Shown one piece after another: positions 46,001 through 53,101 of a stretch of DNA of 64,000 nt. Origin of the DNA: Candidatus Fluviicola riflensis (lineage in GTDB: Bacteria > Bacteroidota > Bacteroidia > Flavobacteriales_D > Crocinitomicaceae); the NCBI GenBank assembly GCA_002243285.1, contig CP022585.1, positions 831,001 through 895,000 on the forward strand. The letters run 5' to 3'. The translations under genes and the position numbers were made by a program. The notes under the pieces are model-generated. The model saw only the letters and a list, made by a program, of their open reading frames with translations. It made no database searches and had not been told where the DNA came from. The first letter of the stretch is position 1. Each line of letters begins with the position of its first letter.

Positions 46001-46739
46001 AGTTGAGTACGGAAACAATGCTGACGAACTTAACATTTATGGCGGTTACAGGAATCCTACAATCGAAGATTACAAACAAGGGCGTTTCACCAAACTGTAT
46101 CCCAACGGAAATATTGCCCGTCGTGGTTATCGAATCGGGGATAAGAATTGGGGCGACTGGGATTTTTACAACTACAACGGCCAACGTTTGTATTCCATCG
46201 ATTATGGAACAATGACAATTGTCATGCATGGGATTACTTATACTGAATCGGAGATAAAAGGTGTGTATATAGAATACGACAGCCTTGGCGAACAAATTTG
46301 CAGAGGAGCATTGATCGAGGAGCTGGAAAAATACGATTGCGCGCATTCCGATTATTATGCCATTCGCCAGTTCATTATTATCGAAGACAGGCAAGATGAA
46401 TACGAGCGAACCAATGGCCCCATGAAGTATTACTTCGACAACGGAATGCTCATGAGCGAAGGAACCTTGAAAAACGGAATGCCGGATGGTGTTTGGATGT
46501 TTTACACGCCCGACGGCAAACTCACCCGGATCGGGAAATACGTCAACGGCAAAAAAGAAGGCCGCTGGCTTAAAGGCGATCTCGGCGATAAGAAATACAT
46601 CGGTGAAATTTGCCTGAACCCCGATGATCCGTTACTGGATTTTCACATAGCCGAACTGGAACGCCTGCGCGATGTGGAAATTGTGATTTATAAAAACGGC
46701 ACGGCTCAAATCGAGCAACAATACGAGGTAACAGATTAA
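43044..46739 (+). CDS. large secreted MORN-like repeat protein, paralog 2
   Basis: A 1231-residue paralog of the 35107 protein. A signal peptide covers about 1-19. RPDSVQVNGQWYFVYPL follows as in the paralog, and the C-terminal part also aligns (YYFDNGMLMSEGTLKNGMPD, GVWMFYTPDGKLTRIGKYVN, GKKEGRWLKGDL). Repeats of the MORN/YwqK type run through much of it. Function unknown. Before the transposon arrived it started six bases after paralog 1, so it was probably the second gene of an operon; it now needs read-through or a promoter in the element's right end. Confidence 0.8.
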   Translation: MKQRSLLLLFHLITVTVIAQRPDSVQVNGQWYFVYPLQEKVEPTNAILDKLDLSEAQFKLFKEWKLSNDPRLKLSKHTMIDSLNRELIRIKITVSKEQNRYEWRNATEAPKVSWPMLLMRKKHWYRKYPELMLVQDIDQNRDLVPAVQNLPNGKYIQYFEPVLSYHGWKKSSELPTRVAAIFELKNNLPENEFTRFNYKGDTVRHGYFTDGLKERQWTVSDRGSRFHTGIHGLRENRTFYNYNSSIRVNLEKGILEGTFYKWISGSYQPVGYFKNGYADSIWKTDPYYAWRTNEIIDYNSILDSNYNQPLSLAILPSVSLYKRYDGFDFKEKKNRYLTISYFNLQEDRYEQGVPALPLSGFEDLFSMPMRTGLNGLRTVNETDGYNRNTGQVNFHGTKQIFEGTRLTERYTYLPGLGTIVYARFFKNGALFDTLGYEPQNKLFVHNIYDVNGKLFQTTTYNTSGGQVQQINYFKQKEKKVRYKKPVVIDGFETEYVYYFGTKLREWEGSRVVDGKQYTRIRWTKTKRRRSETYKDLSDSLEHQVTFNRKGEIALDEASLQIGIDSSRGYNKGIYATRNTVPYKEMKLIEENENVTDSPIVLTCADQPYSGRMSINFSKNRLKLDDQPADGLNWTIPSDESSRSLRKQFMGLYTPDDYYPMSMSERPYYLRDKDFETPFSHVMDRLFHDQFNLYLVDRMEGEFQNGQPSGNWNYYNKKGELVFTLNFVNGLPNGDVIVFGEYVGPNKYDRKYHQDEPYYTFLFSKDAPKNYRRETYHFTDGKLDGPKVTYTAMGDTLEIEVYKAGQLHGKTWRREDDDVFLEEYQNGKLHGLVLEGRLEYNERDEVVMDTLSFAHYKNDLLHGDCYFEFYENNYDREDYGDERRGWGYNRSYKQALKTVKCQFHEGLPHGNYVQRLESGETEFAVSLAKGKVDTLTFFENGAPSYYYDYVEQERLQPYSFSDSARLGFKTRFFRDENLESKFSNGLIVEYGNNADELNIYGGYRNPTIEDYKQGRFTKLYPNGNIARRGYRIGDKNWGDWDFYNYNGQRLYSIDYGTMTIVMHGITYTESEIKGVYIEYDSLGEQICRGALIEELEKYDCAHSDYYAIRQFIIIEDRQDEYERTNGPMKYYFDNGMLMSEGTLKNGMPDGVWMFYTPDGKLTRIGKYVNGKKEGRWLKGDLGDKKYIGEICLNPDDPLLDFHIAELERLRDVEIVIYKNGTAQIEQQYEVTD

Positions 46740-46746
46740 GTAGGCG

Positions 46747-46879
46747 TGGGACGCATCCCGCACCAATCTGTAACGACAGGGTATTGAATTCGGGACCCAT
46801 CCCGCACCAATCTGTACGAGTTAGATTCCGGTATTCGGATCCAGGACGCATCCCGCGCCTAACACGTGCCTACGTGTTA
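46747..46879. repeat. three copies of a GGGACGCATCCC palindromic repeat plus a hairpin
   Basis: The unit GTGGGACGCATCCCGCACC..TCTGTA occurs at about 46747. It recurs at 46792 (GGGACCCATCCCGCACC..TCTGTA) and partly at 46843 (AGGACGCATCCCGCGCC). TAACACGTGCCTACGTGTTA (46860-46879) is a hairpin with 7-bp arms. A further copy lies at 55751. It fills the gap between paralog 2 and the lipoprotein genes. Confidence 0.75.
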
Positions 46880-46947
46880 GATGTGATTCCATCTCCATGC
46901 ATCCTTGTAAATGAGTTGGTTAGATTACCATCGTTCCCCAAAAATGT

Positions 46948-46955
46948 TAACTTTG
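46948..46955 (+). promoter_or_regulatory. -7 element before the 46975 lipoprotein
   Basis: TAACTTTG is a full TAnnTTTG match, 19 bases before the ATG. Confidence 0.55.
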
Positions 46956-46974
46956 ACACATCAAAACGAATTAA

Positions 46975-47463
46975 ATGCGCTATTTAATCTTACTGCCATT
47001 CATGTTTTTAGTGTTTACTGCCTGTCAAAAGACAGACCGGGAAAAGCTTAATGGTATGTGGCTTATCAGCGAGATCAGGGTCAACGGTGAACAAATGTTT
47101 TCCACAGAGAAGGCCGAACAGCAAAAAATAATCGATCGTGTGATCAACGAACAAATGGCGCAACTGCCACCCGAAGCACAGGGTCAGGAAGCAATGATGC
47201 GCAATTTGTTTAGCCGACAAATGGCAATCAGCGCCAAAACCACGCTTGAATTCAAAGAAGATGGTACTTTTGTTTCTATTCGTTATAATGGCAGCAGCCA
47301 GGTAGAAACAACCGGACAAATCACCCTTGATGAAGCGAAGAAAGAAATCAAAATGAAAAGTGATTCCGATGAGCAATTCACCTACGAATTGAAAGAGGAG
47401 CTACTAAAGCTTTCGAATTATTCAGACGGTGAGAAAATTGAATTGTCCTTCCGGCGAAAATAA
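46975..47463 (+). CDS. small lipoprotein, lipocalin-like pattern (family member 1)
   Basis: A 162-residue lipoprotein with lipobox FTAC (Cys16). It begins with DREKLNGMWLISEIRVNGEQ, the KLxGxW opening typical of lipocalin-like Bacteroidota lipoproteins. EQQKIIDRVINEQ and the closing LSFRRK relate it to the two genes that follow. A central helix holds AQLPPEAQGQEAMMRNLF. Ligand unknown. Confidence 0.7.
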   Translation: MRYLILLPFMFLVFTACQKTDREKLNGMWLISEIRVNGEQMFSTEKAEQQKIIDRVINEQMAQLPPEAQGQEAMMRNLFSRQMAISAKTTLEFKEDGTFVSIRYNGSSQVETTGQITLDEAKKEIKMKSDSDEQFTYELKEELLKLSNYSDGEKIELSFRRK

Positions 47464-47535
47464 AGAAGGTCGCCATCGTCTTGAATCTTTTTGAAACAAG
47501 CGCTCAAAATCGGCTCCTTTTAACGAGGAAAACTG

Positions 47536-47543
47536 TATATTCG
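47536..47543 (+). promoter_or_regulatory. -7-like element before the 47555 lipoprotein
   Basis: TATATTCG differs from TAnnTTTG by one base and lies 11 bases before the ATG, rather close; a start at MRYILIV, three codons on, would space it better. Confidence 0.35.
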
Positions 47544-47554
47544 CCAATATTTAA

Positions 47555-48043
47555 ATGAAAATCATGCGTTATATCTTAATTGTAGTTGCTGCGTTGACAG
47601 TATTAGCGAGTTGTTCTAAGAGCGATAAAGAATTGTTATCAGGTACTTGGGGAATTCAGGAAATGAAAAAAGACGGCGAAGTGGCAATGTCACTTGATCC
47701 GAAAGAACAACAAAAAATTATTGACAAAGCGTGGGCGAAAGACGGCGCTATGATGGAGCAAATGGGGATGGACAAAGCGGCACTTGCAAAAAGCATGGAA
47801 GAGCAGTCTAAAAACCTTGCGAAAGTGACTTTTGTTTTCGGTGAAAACGGTAAAGTAAAAGTTTCTGCTAACGATGGTAAATCGAAAGACGTTTTCTCCC
47901 CTTACACAATGAACGAAGAGAAAAAAGAAATCACGATCGAAGAAGAAAACAAAGATAAATTGACGTACACGTACACAATTTCTGACGAGCAATTGATCTT
48001 GAAACAGAAAAAAGACGAATTGATCTTTAAACGTAAGTCTTAA
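47555..48043 (+). CDS. small lipoprotein, lipocalin-like pattern (family member 2)
   Basis: A 162-residue lipoprotein, lipobox LASC (Cys20). It has the KELLSGTWGIQEMKKDGEV opening and the segment AMSLDPKEQQKIIDKAW shared with the next gene. KVTFVFGENGKVKVSANDGK and the closing ELIFKRKS also match. It is clearly a tandem duplicate of 48144. A strong terminator follows. Confidence 0.75.
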   Translation: MKIMRYILIVVAALTVLASCSKSDKELLSGTWGIQEMKKDGEVAMSLDPKEQQKIIDKAWAKDGAMMEQMGMDKAALAKSMEEQSKNLAKVTFVFGENGKVKVSANDGKSKDVFSPYTMNEEKKEITIEEENKDKLTYTYTISDEQLILKQKKDELIFKRKS

Positions 48044-48075
48044 TAAATAAGACAAAAGCGTTGAAAAACGAATTT

Positions 48076-48113
48076 AAAGTCCGATTCGCCTCTGGTGGAT
48101 CGGACTTTTTTTT
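48076..48113 (+). terminator. intrinsic terminator after family member 2
   Basis: A perfect 10-bp stem AAAGTCCGAT / ATCGGACTTT (48076-48085 and 48099-48108) is followed by T8. Confidence 0.92.
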
Positions 48114-48116
48114 GTT

Positions 48117-48130
48117 ATTTGTGGTACGAT
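48117..48130 (+). promoter_or_regulatory. promoter-proximal block before the 48144 gene
   Basis: ATTTGTGGTACGAT includes a -7-like TTATTTG end. The identical 14 bases occur before the 48716 gene (48674-48687), which suggests shared control. Confidence 0.5.
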
Positions 48131-48143
48131 AAAGAATCAATTC

Positions 48144-48650
48144 ATGAAAAACCAGATACTTACTTTTCTGCTATTATTTGTTGCAACAGCTGCCATTGCA
48201 CAGGCTGACTCTGACGATAAAACACGCCTGCGGGGTTCATGGGGAATAGTTGAAATGGCGAAAGACGAAGATCTTGCGATGTCGCTTGACCCCCAAAAAC
48301 AGCAAAAAATCATTGATGATGCGTGGGTGCAAGACAGCGTTATGATGCTCGAAATGGGAATGAACAAAGCAATGCTTACAAAAAACATGGAAGAGCAGTC
48401 GGAATTGCTCTCGAAAGTCACGTTTGTTTTTGATAAAAAAGGCAAAGTAACCGTTTCGCCTAACGATGGTGTCTCGGCAGACGTTTTCTCACCTTACACA
48501 CTAAACGAGGCGAAAAAAGAACTGACAATTGAAGAAGAAAATGGAGATAAATTGGTCTACAATTATCTGATTACTGATAATGAACTGATCCTGAAACGGG
48601 AAAGTGATATGTTGATTTTTAAACGCAAATCAACCATCAATAAGCATTAA
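48144..48650 (+). CDS. secreted, non-lipidated member of the small lipoprotein family (member 3)
   Basis: A 168-residue paralog of 47555: LRGSWGIVEMAKDEDLAMSL, QQKIIDDAWVQDSVMMLEMG and the ending LIFKRKS align closely. Its signal peptide ends AAIAQA with no cysteine, so it should be released by signal peptidase I rather than anchored by lipid. It thus probably differs in location from member 2. Confidence 0.75.
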   Translation: MKNQILTFLLLFVATAAIAQADSDDKTRLRGSWGIVEMAKDEDLAMSLDPQKQQKIIDDAWVQDSVMMLEMGMNKAMLTKNMEEQSELLSKVTFVFDKKGKVTVSPNDGVSADVFSPYTLNEAKKELTIEEENGDKLVYNYLITDNELILKRESDMLIFKRKSTINKH

Positions 48651-48670
48651 GCTTTGCTCACAGAAAGGAT

Positions 48671-48687
48671 TATATTTGTGGTACGAT
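48671..48687 (+). promoter_or_regulatory. promoter of the 48716 gene
   Basis: TATATTTG (48671-48678) is a full -7 match, 37 bases before the ATG. ATTTGTGGTACGAT (48674-48687) repeats the block before the 48144 gene. Confidence 0.6.
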
Positions 48688-48715
48688 TACTGCTTATGAA
48701 CTAAAAACAACAACT

Positions 48716-49150
48716 ATGAAAACACGGATAATTGCGTTGATGCTGCTAATGATTGGATCGGTTGCAGCTTATGGTCAAACCTACGACAGTGGAGACAAAG
48801 AGTTGGATACACAACTCAAAACCATTAATACGGAAGCCAAAAAAGATTTAGAGCAGTTTAAAACAGATGTTTCAAAAAAGTACAGCACAACCATCGATAA
48901 AATTGAAGCATTAATAAACCTTGGCATGCAAGCAGCAGATATTATTATGGCGCATGAAGTGTCGGCAATCGTACTAAGACCGGTTGACGATGTAGTTGCC
49001 TGTTACGAAAAAAACAAAGGAAAAGGTTGGGGAGTAATTGCCAAAGAAATGGGCATCAAACCTGGTTCTGCCGAATTTCATCAGCTGAAAGGCAACTGCA
49101 AAAACAAATCGAATAACGGTAAGAGTAAAGGTAAAGGCAAGAAAAGCTGA
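48716..49150 (+). CDS. exported protein of unknown function with lysine-rich tail
   Basis: A 144-residue protein. The signal peptide ends near AAYGQ (residue 21). A charged helical part (LDTQLKTINTEAKKDLEQFK) follows. The end is basic (NNGKSKGKGKKS). VVACYEKNKGKGWGVIAKEM is a hydrophobic-charged segment without a known motif. Not clearly related to the three preceding lipocalin-like genes. Confidence 0.65.
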   Translation: MKTRIIALMLLMIGSVAAYGQTYDSGDKELDTQLKTINTEAKKDLEQFKTDVSKKYSTTIDKIEALINLGMQAADIIMAHEVSAIVLRPVDDVVACYEKNKGKGWGVIAKEMGIKPGSAEFHQLKGNCKNKSNNGKSKGKGKKS

Positions 49151-49172
49151 AATATTTCTTCTTTAAAATAAA

Positions 49173-49200
49173 CAAAGGTCGGTATTTGCCGGCTTTTTTT
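49173..49200 (+). terminator. probable terminator after the 48716 gene
   Basis: An imperfect AAAGGTCGG / CCGGCTTT hairpin is followed by T7. Confidence 0.5.
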
Positions 49201-49247
49201 GTTTTTACTCAATTGGATACGGACAAAGATTATGGAAAAATAATTGG

Positions 49248-49350
49248 GCCACAGATGGCACAGATTTTCACAGAGACTGATCCAAATTAATTTCCGTTTG
49301 CAAGGAATGCAATTGCATTCCTATCTGTGTTCATCTGAGTCATCTGTGGC
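49248..49350. repeat. intergenic inverted repeat with central 18-bp palindrome
   Basis: Outer arms GCCACAGATGGCACAGAT (49248-49265) and 49333-49350 are complementary at 15 of 18. The centre GGAATGCAATTGCATTCC (49304-49321) is a perfect palindrome. No T-run directly follows, and A8 lies after the right arm, so it could also stop transcription from the minus strand. Confidence 0.65.
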
Positions 49351-49397
49351 AAAAAAAATGGTTGATTCATCCGATATGATCGTTGGATTTTAAAGTG

Positions 49398-50102
49398 TTA
49401 TTTTTCATACTGCAAATAAATCCCATCCTTAAACGCCGTCCACACACAAGCACGTTGCCCGCACGATTTCAATGCGCTGTTCGCCCAAGAATTGCAGGTA
49501 TACATGAGTCCGTAAGAACGATTGGCTTCGAAAAAGTAATGACGGCTTCCATACGTGTGTTTTTCAATCAACTGATATTCCCCATCCTTTTTAGAAAAAC
49601 TGCCTTTCACATAAGCAATGAGCGCTTTGTATTGTTTGGGTGAAAGTGACAAACGAATCGTTTGTTTGTCGGAAACATCAGGTTCAGCTCGTTGCACCAA
49701 ATGCATCGCCGAACTTCCCAAATGAAACGTTGCTTTCAGCGCAACACTCACTTTCAGATCCGCCCAATCTTCGGTTTCAAGGAAAAAACCTTTGTCACCC
49801 CAGCCAATAGCCAAATGCGTATAAACCGAATCGGTAAGTAAACTATCGTTAAGTCCTAATTCATGCGGCCAGTTGATATACTCATTTTCCAGCGGAACCA
49901 CCAAATCCGTGTGAATTCCACTCGAAGTAATGTAAACTGTTGTATGCTCTTTCCCCGATTCGTCACTTGCCAGCGGCCCCACACCAATCCGGGATAATAC
50001 CATAGCACAACACCAAAAGATAAGCAACAACCCGAAAAAACATTCGAGAAAGATGCGTATCGTTCGCCAGGTTATTCTTGAAGCTTTTTTCAGGACTTCC
50101 AT
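49398..50102 (-). CDS. DUF2459/TIGR02117-like protein
   Basis: A 234-residue protein with one N-terminal transmembrane helix (about 15-38). The rest matches the DUF2459 (TIGR02117) pattern: VYITSSGIHTDLVVPL, HLAIGWGDKGFFLETEDWAD and the late CNSWANSALKSCG with a conserved Cys. Members look like NlpC-type or amidase folds, but no activity is established. Confidence 0.8.
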   Translation of the reverse strand: MEVLKKASRITWRTIRIFLECFFGLLLIFWCCAMVLSRIGVGPLASDESGKEHTTVYITSSGIHTDLVVPLENEYINWPHELGLNDSLLTDSVYTHLAIGWGDKGFFLETEDWADLKVSVALKATFHLGSSAMHLVQRAEPDVSDKQTIRLSLSPKQYKALIAYVKGSFSKKDGEYQLIEKHTYGSRHYFFEANRSYGLMYTCNSWANSALKSCGQRACVWTAFKDGIYLQYEK

Positions 50103-50158
50103 GAAGCTAAAAATAGAAAAAGGAATTGATTTGAAGGAATTGGCTATAGTATGATGAT

Positions 50159-51406
50159 CTAAATCTCAATTTCAGGAACCTCTTCCTCTTCTACAAAGTT
50201 TACGTATTTGTAAAGCGGCTTTAAACCGGTGTTCTCATTCGGTCTGTTTTTCTGCAGTTTTTCAATACACTTTAGCCAAATTGGAACTGTTATGGGAATT
50301 TTGCCTTGTTGGTAATCTCCGCGCAGACGAAGGCCCCAATCATCACTAATACAGCGGATACCGATGGTGAAATCGTCAGTAATCGCGATGAAAAAGCCAC
50401 CTGTATTTCCTGATCCGAACCCGGCAAAGTTCCCTATAAAATCAGGGGCATTGGGGAAATGACGATGAACGACTGTTCCACGCCCCAAATGTGTATAATA
50501 ATCCAGTAGATGCAGCATTTCTTCGGCCGTTTGTTCATTCATTATCCTTGTTGAATGTACCTTGCGACGATATAATTCCTTGCCTTTAAAATCGACAATG
50601 TGATTGATGACTGTTGGTTCTTTTCTGATTCCTTTATTGTAAAAAGCCGACCAGGTCTTTGTTAAATCAAGAAGAGATAATTGAGCATCAAATAAAAAGA
50701 TTGAATTGGAATAATTCTCGACATGCTCTCGGAATAACATATACAATTGAGTATACGCCAGTTTCTGAGAATATCGCTTGGCTAAACCTATTGATGGAGT
50801 TCCACCGAACGCAATCCCGAATGTTCTCAGGAAGCTTCGGTTGATACTCGAATCAGGAACCATATCGTCATAGTCACCACCCGGGATTTGTTTCATCTGA
50901 GGATAACGATTATGGGGTGTGAATTCTTGTTGCATTGCCAGCGTATAGAGCAAGGTTTTGTTCATTCCACCTATTGTACCGCGGTTAGTTACAAAATCTC
51001 CTGAAGGGCCACTTTTACTGGAATAATGTACTACCACCTGACCTGTTTTATTGTCAATTGCCACTACACCTGCATTCAGAAATTGATTGAGCGCCTTCAA
51101 TGAATCCATCAACGCTTTTGTTTCATGATGTTCCCATTCAATTCGCGGATAAATAGAATCTTGCAACCGGATTACTTCGTTGGTTAGAATGTCTGATAAA
51201 CCTGGTTCCAGCGATGTATACACCTTAATATCTGCCGAATCGATGCGTTCCTGACTCAATAAATTCGGAAGTTTCCGGTAAATGAGGTTCAAATGCGTAG
51301 AATCGGTAATGAGCGTACCATCCGCATAATAGCAAAGTACTTTTGGACGTTGGATGCAACAGGATGTAACAACCAATCCAATTAAGAAAGCAAAGACCCA
51401 TTTCAT
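50159..51406 (-). CDS. lipoprotein resembling a penicillin-binding transpeptidase, catalytic residues lost
   Basis: A 415-residue lipoprotein (lipobox VTSC, Cys16). It keeps class-A PBP landmarks: VYTSLEPGL near 62-70, VVAIDNKTGQV near 115-124, and SxN as SSINRSFLRTFG (Ser187, Asn189). The SxxK serine is Gly147 (GGMNK), and the KTG lysine is replaced by Asn (GSGNTGG, near residue 335). So it is expected to be catalytically dead and may only bind glycan strands or peptides. Its start overlaps the stop of the M1/M61-like peptidase gene upstream (ATGA), so the two are coupled. Confidence 0.75.
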   Translation of the reverse strand: MKWVFAFLIGLVVTSCCIQRPKVLCYYADGTLITDSTHLNLIYRKLPNLLSQERIDSADIKVYTSLEPGLSDILTNEVIRLQDSIYPRIEWEHHETKALMDSLKALNQFLNAGVVAIDNKTGQVVVHYSSKSGPSGDFVTNRGTIGGMNKTLLYTLAMQQEFTPHNRYPQMKQIPGGDYDDMVPDSSINRSFLRTFGIAFGGTPSIGLAKRYSQKLAYTQLYMLFREHVENYSNSIFLFDAQLSLLDLTKTWSAFYNKGIRKEPTVINHIVDFKGKELYRRKVHSTRIMNEQTAEEMLHLLDYYTHLGRGTVVHRHFPNAPDFIGNFAGFGSGNTGGFFIAITDDFTIGIRCISDDWGLRLRGDYQQGKIPITVPIWLKCIEKLQKNRPNENTGLKPLYKYVNFVEEEEVPEIEI

Positions 51407-52908
51407 TTCTTCAACATCAAATAAGCTTCTTTAAAAACACTTTCCGTTTCGGTAAATTCCAATTGAGGAAAGCCATCCTCCGTTTGATTTAGAGCAATCC
51501 CGTCGGCCATTGTCAGTTTACTCCAATCAAAATCAACCCCCGAAATCACGTACTTCTGAAAAAAGTAACACCAATCTTCGCCGGTTTGTTGTTGAAGCAG
51601 GTCGAGAAACAATTCGTCGGTGAACAAAACCTCATTTTCCGTACAATGGATCAGCAGCGTGCGCATGAAATCATCCAATGACGTTTTTCCATTCGAGGAA
51701 ACCAGTAATTGCTGGTCCAGCCAAAAAGCGAAAAGAGTTCCTCTTCTGTAAGGCAGTTTTTCGATGTTGTAATTTGTCCAGAAATCGTCTTTGATCCGGT
51801 AATTTGGTTCATTTCTCTCCGGATTTATGTAATGCGCTTTCAACACATCTTCATTGAATTTAGCGCGCCATTCTTCCGGTGTAAGTGCTCCGTTGCGCAA
51901 TTGATTTTTGTAAGCGTAATAATCTGTAAAACCTTCACTGAACCAATAATTCAGCTCTTCGTGAGCCATGGTGATTTTTCCACCGATCCAATCGTGCATC
52001 ATTTCATGGTTGAAAATGTACTTGATCGTACCAAGGTCGTTGAAAGGGTTGTTGGTCGACTGAATCATGAATCCGTTGTAAATACGCGAACCATTGACAC
52101 TTTGTCCGGGATACATTATTGAATCGTTCGATGTAAGCGTCGGAGTCATGATCACGGTATAATAATCGAAATCCTGGTCGTTCCAGAAATCGCGCTGTGT
52201 GATCAATGTTCGTTGGAAAAGCGCAAGAAGCTGGTCGTCCTGAAAAGTTGTCCAGTTTCCGCGAATGGCGAAATACACTTTTTTGTTCTGGTGTTCAAAC
52301 GAATGAATGCGGTAATCGCCACCCACAAATAAAGTGTTGTAGAATTCGGTCCACAATTTCCCGTTGAATGACTGGTGCAGTTCCTGCGATCCGAGCATGT
52401 TGTGAATGGCAAATTCTTTCGGGAAACCAATCCAGTCGATCGTTGCGTCCATTTCAGGATCTTCTTTACCGCTTTCAAAAACGGCTTCGGGCATCACAAA
52501 TAAACTTTGTCCCAATGCATGAAAAAAAGTTGGTTGCAGCCGCGGCCGCGCAAAAATATTCGGTGAATCGCCCGGGTAATCCTGCCGAACGGTATAACTG
52601 AATGAAACAGTTGTTGCCGTTGGATGATAGACCACTATGCGATTACTATCGGGCACCATCCTGAAGCGATAACCTTTACCAGCGCCTTTGAAATTCGAAA
52701 TAGATTGAAACAAATTCTCTTCGCCCCAGATTTCATTGGCATAATAAAAGTAACTGGAATCTGCCGGTTTACTGAGAGTAGTTGTAACCGTAATCGTTAA
52801 ACCCGATTTGGGCATGTTTTTGGCGTAATTCACCTGGTATTTCACAGTTTGTGCCGCGTTGGAAAACAACGAGAACAGACTTAGCATAAAGGTCAATGCA
52901 ATCTTCAT
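51403..52908 (-). CDS. M1/M61-like zinc metallopeptidase, exported
   Basis: A 501-residue secreted gluzincin. A signal peptide covers about 1-19. The zinc motif HEMMH is at 301-305, and the third ligand is Glu325 in WFSEGFTDYY. The spacing after HExxH is 19 residues; M1 enzymes have 18, and the LWF/FSEGFT wording resembles M61, so family assignment is open. No PDZ domain follows. It forms an operon with the PBP-like lipoprotein. Confidence 0.8.
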   Translation of the reverse strand: MKIALTFMLSLFSLFSNAAQTVKYQVNYAKNMPKSGLTITVTTTLSKPADSSYFYYANEIWGEENLFQSISNFKGAGKGYRFRMVPDSNRIVVYHPTATTVSFSYTVRQDYPGDSPNIFARPRLQPTFFHALGQSLFVMPEAVFESGKEDPEMDATIDWIGFPKEFAIHNMLGSQELHQSFNGKLWTEFYNTLFVGGDYRIHSFEHQNKKVYFAIRGNWTTFQDDQLLALFQRTLITQRDFWNDQDFDYYTVIMTPTLTSNDSIMYPGQSVNGSRIYNGFMIQSTNNPFNDLGTIKYIFNHEMMHDWIGGKITMAHEELNYWFSEGFTDYYAYKNQLRNGALTPEEWRAKFNEDVLKAHYINPERNEPNYRIKDDFWTNYNIEKLPYRRGTLFAFWLDQQLLVSSNGKTSLDDFMRTLLIHCTENEVLFTDELFLDLLQQQTGEDWCYFFQKYVISGVDFDWSKLTMADGIALNQTEDGFPQLEFTETESVFKEAYLMLKK

Positions 52909-53061
52909 TTAGTAAATCTTTGGTGGCTAAAAAACACAATTTTTCGGAGCTTCTGACGTGTTTAACAAATATTGACTTCGAAGTATGATTCCCTAGCTCC
53001 CTAATTCCCTGTATTGAGCGAAACAAAGTGAAGTCGAAATATCTAGTTTCCCTAGTTTCAT

Positions 53062-53069
53062 TACCTTTG
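53062..53069 (+). promoter_or_regulatory. -7 element of the valS promoter
   Basis: TACCTTTG is a full TAnnTTTG match 32 bases before the ATG. Confidence 0.6.
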
Positions 53070-53101
53070 TCGCTTACTTAAATAAAAACAAGATTAACAA
53101 C

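Noticed and set aside
35107-46739. Naming the MORN-like proteins as YwqK toxin-antitoxin antitoxins
   Set aside because: Automated names of this kind come from the short repeat only. The proteins are large and exported, and no toxin lies beside them.
46747-46879. Tandem direct repeats as a possible CRISPR array
   Set aside because: Only two full copies and one partial, of unequal spacing, with palindromic cores, shared spacer sequence and no cas genes.
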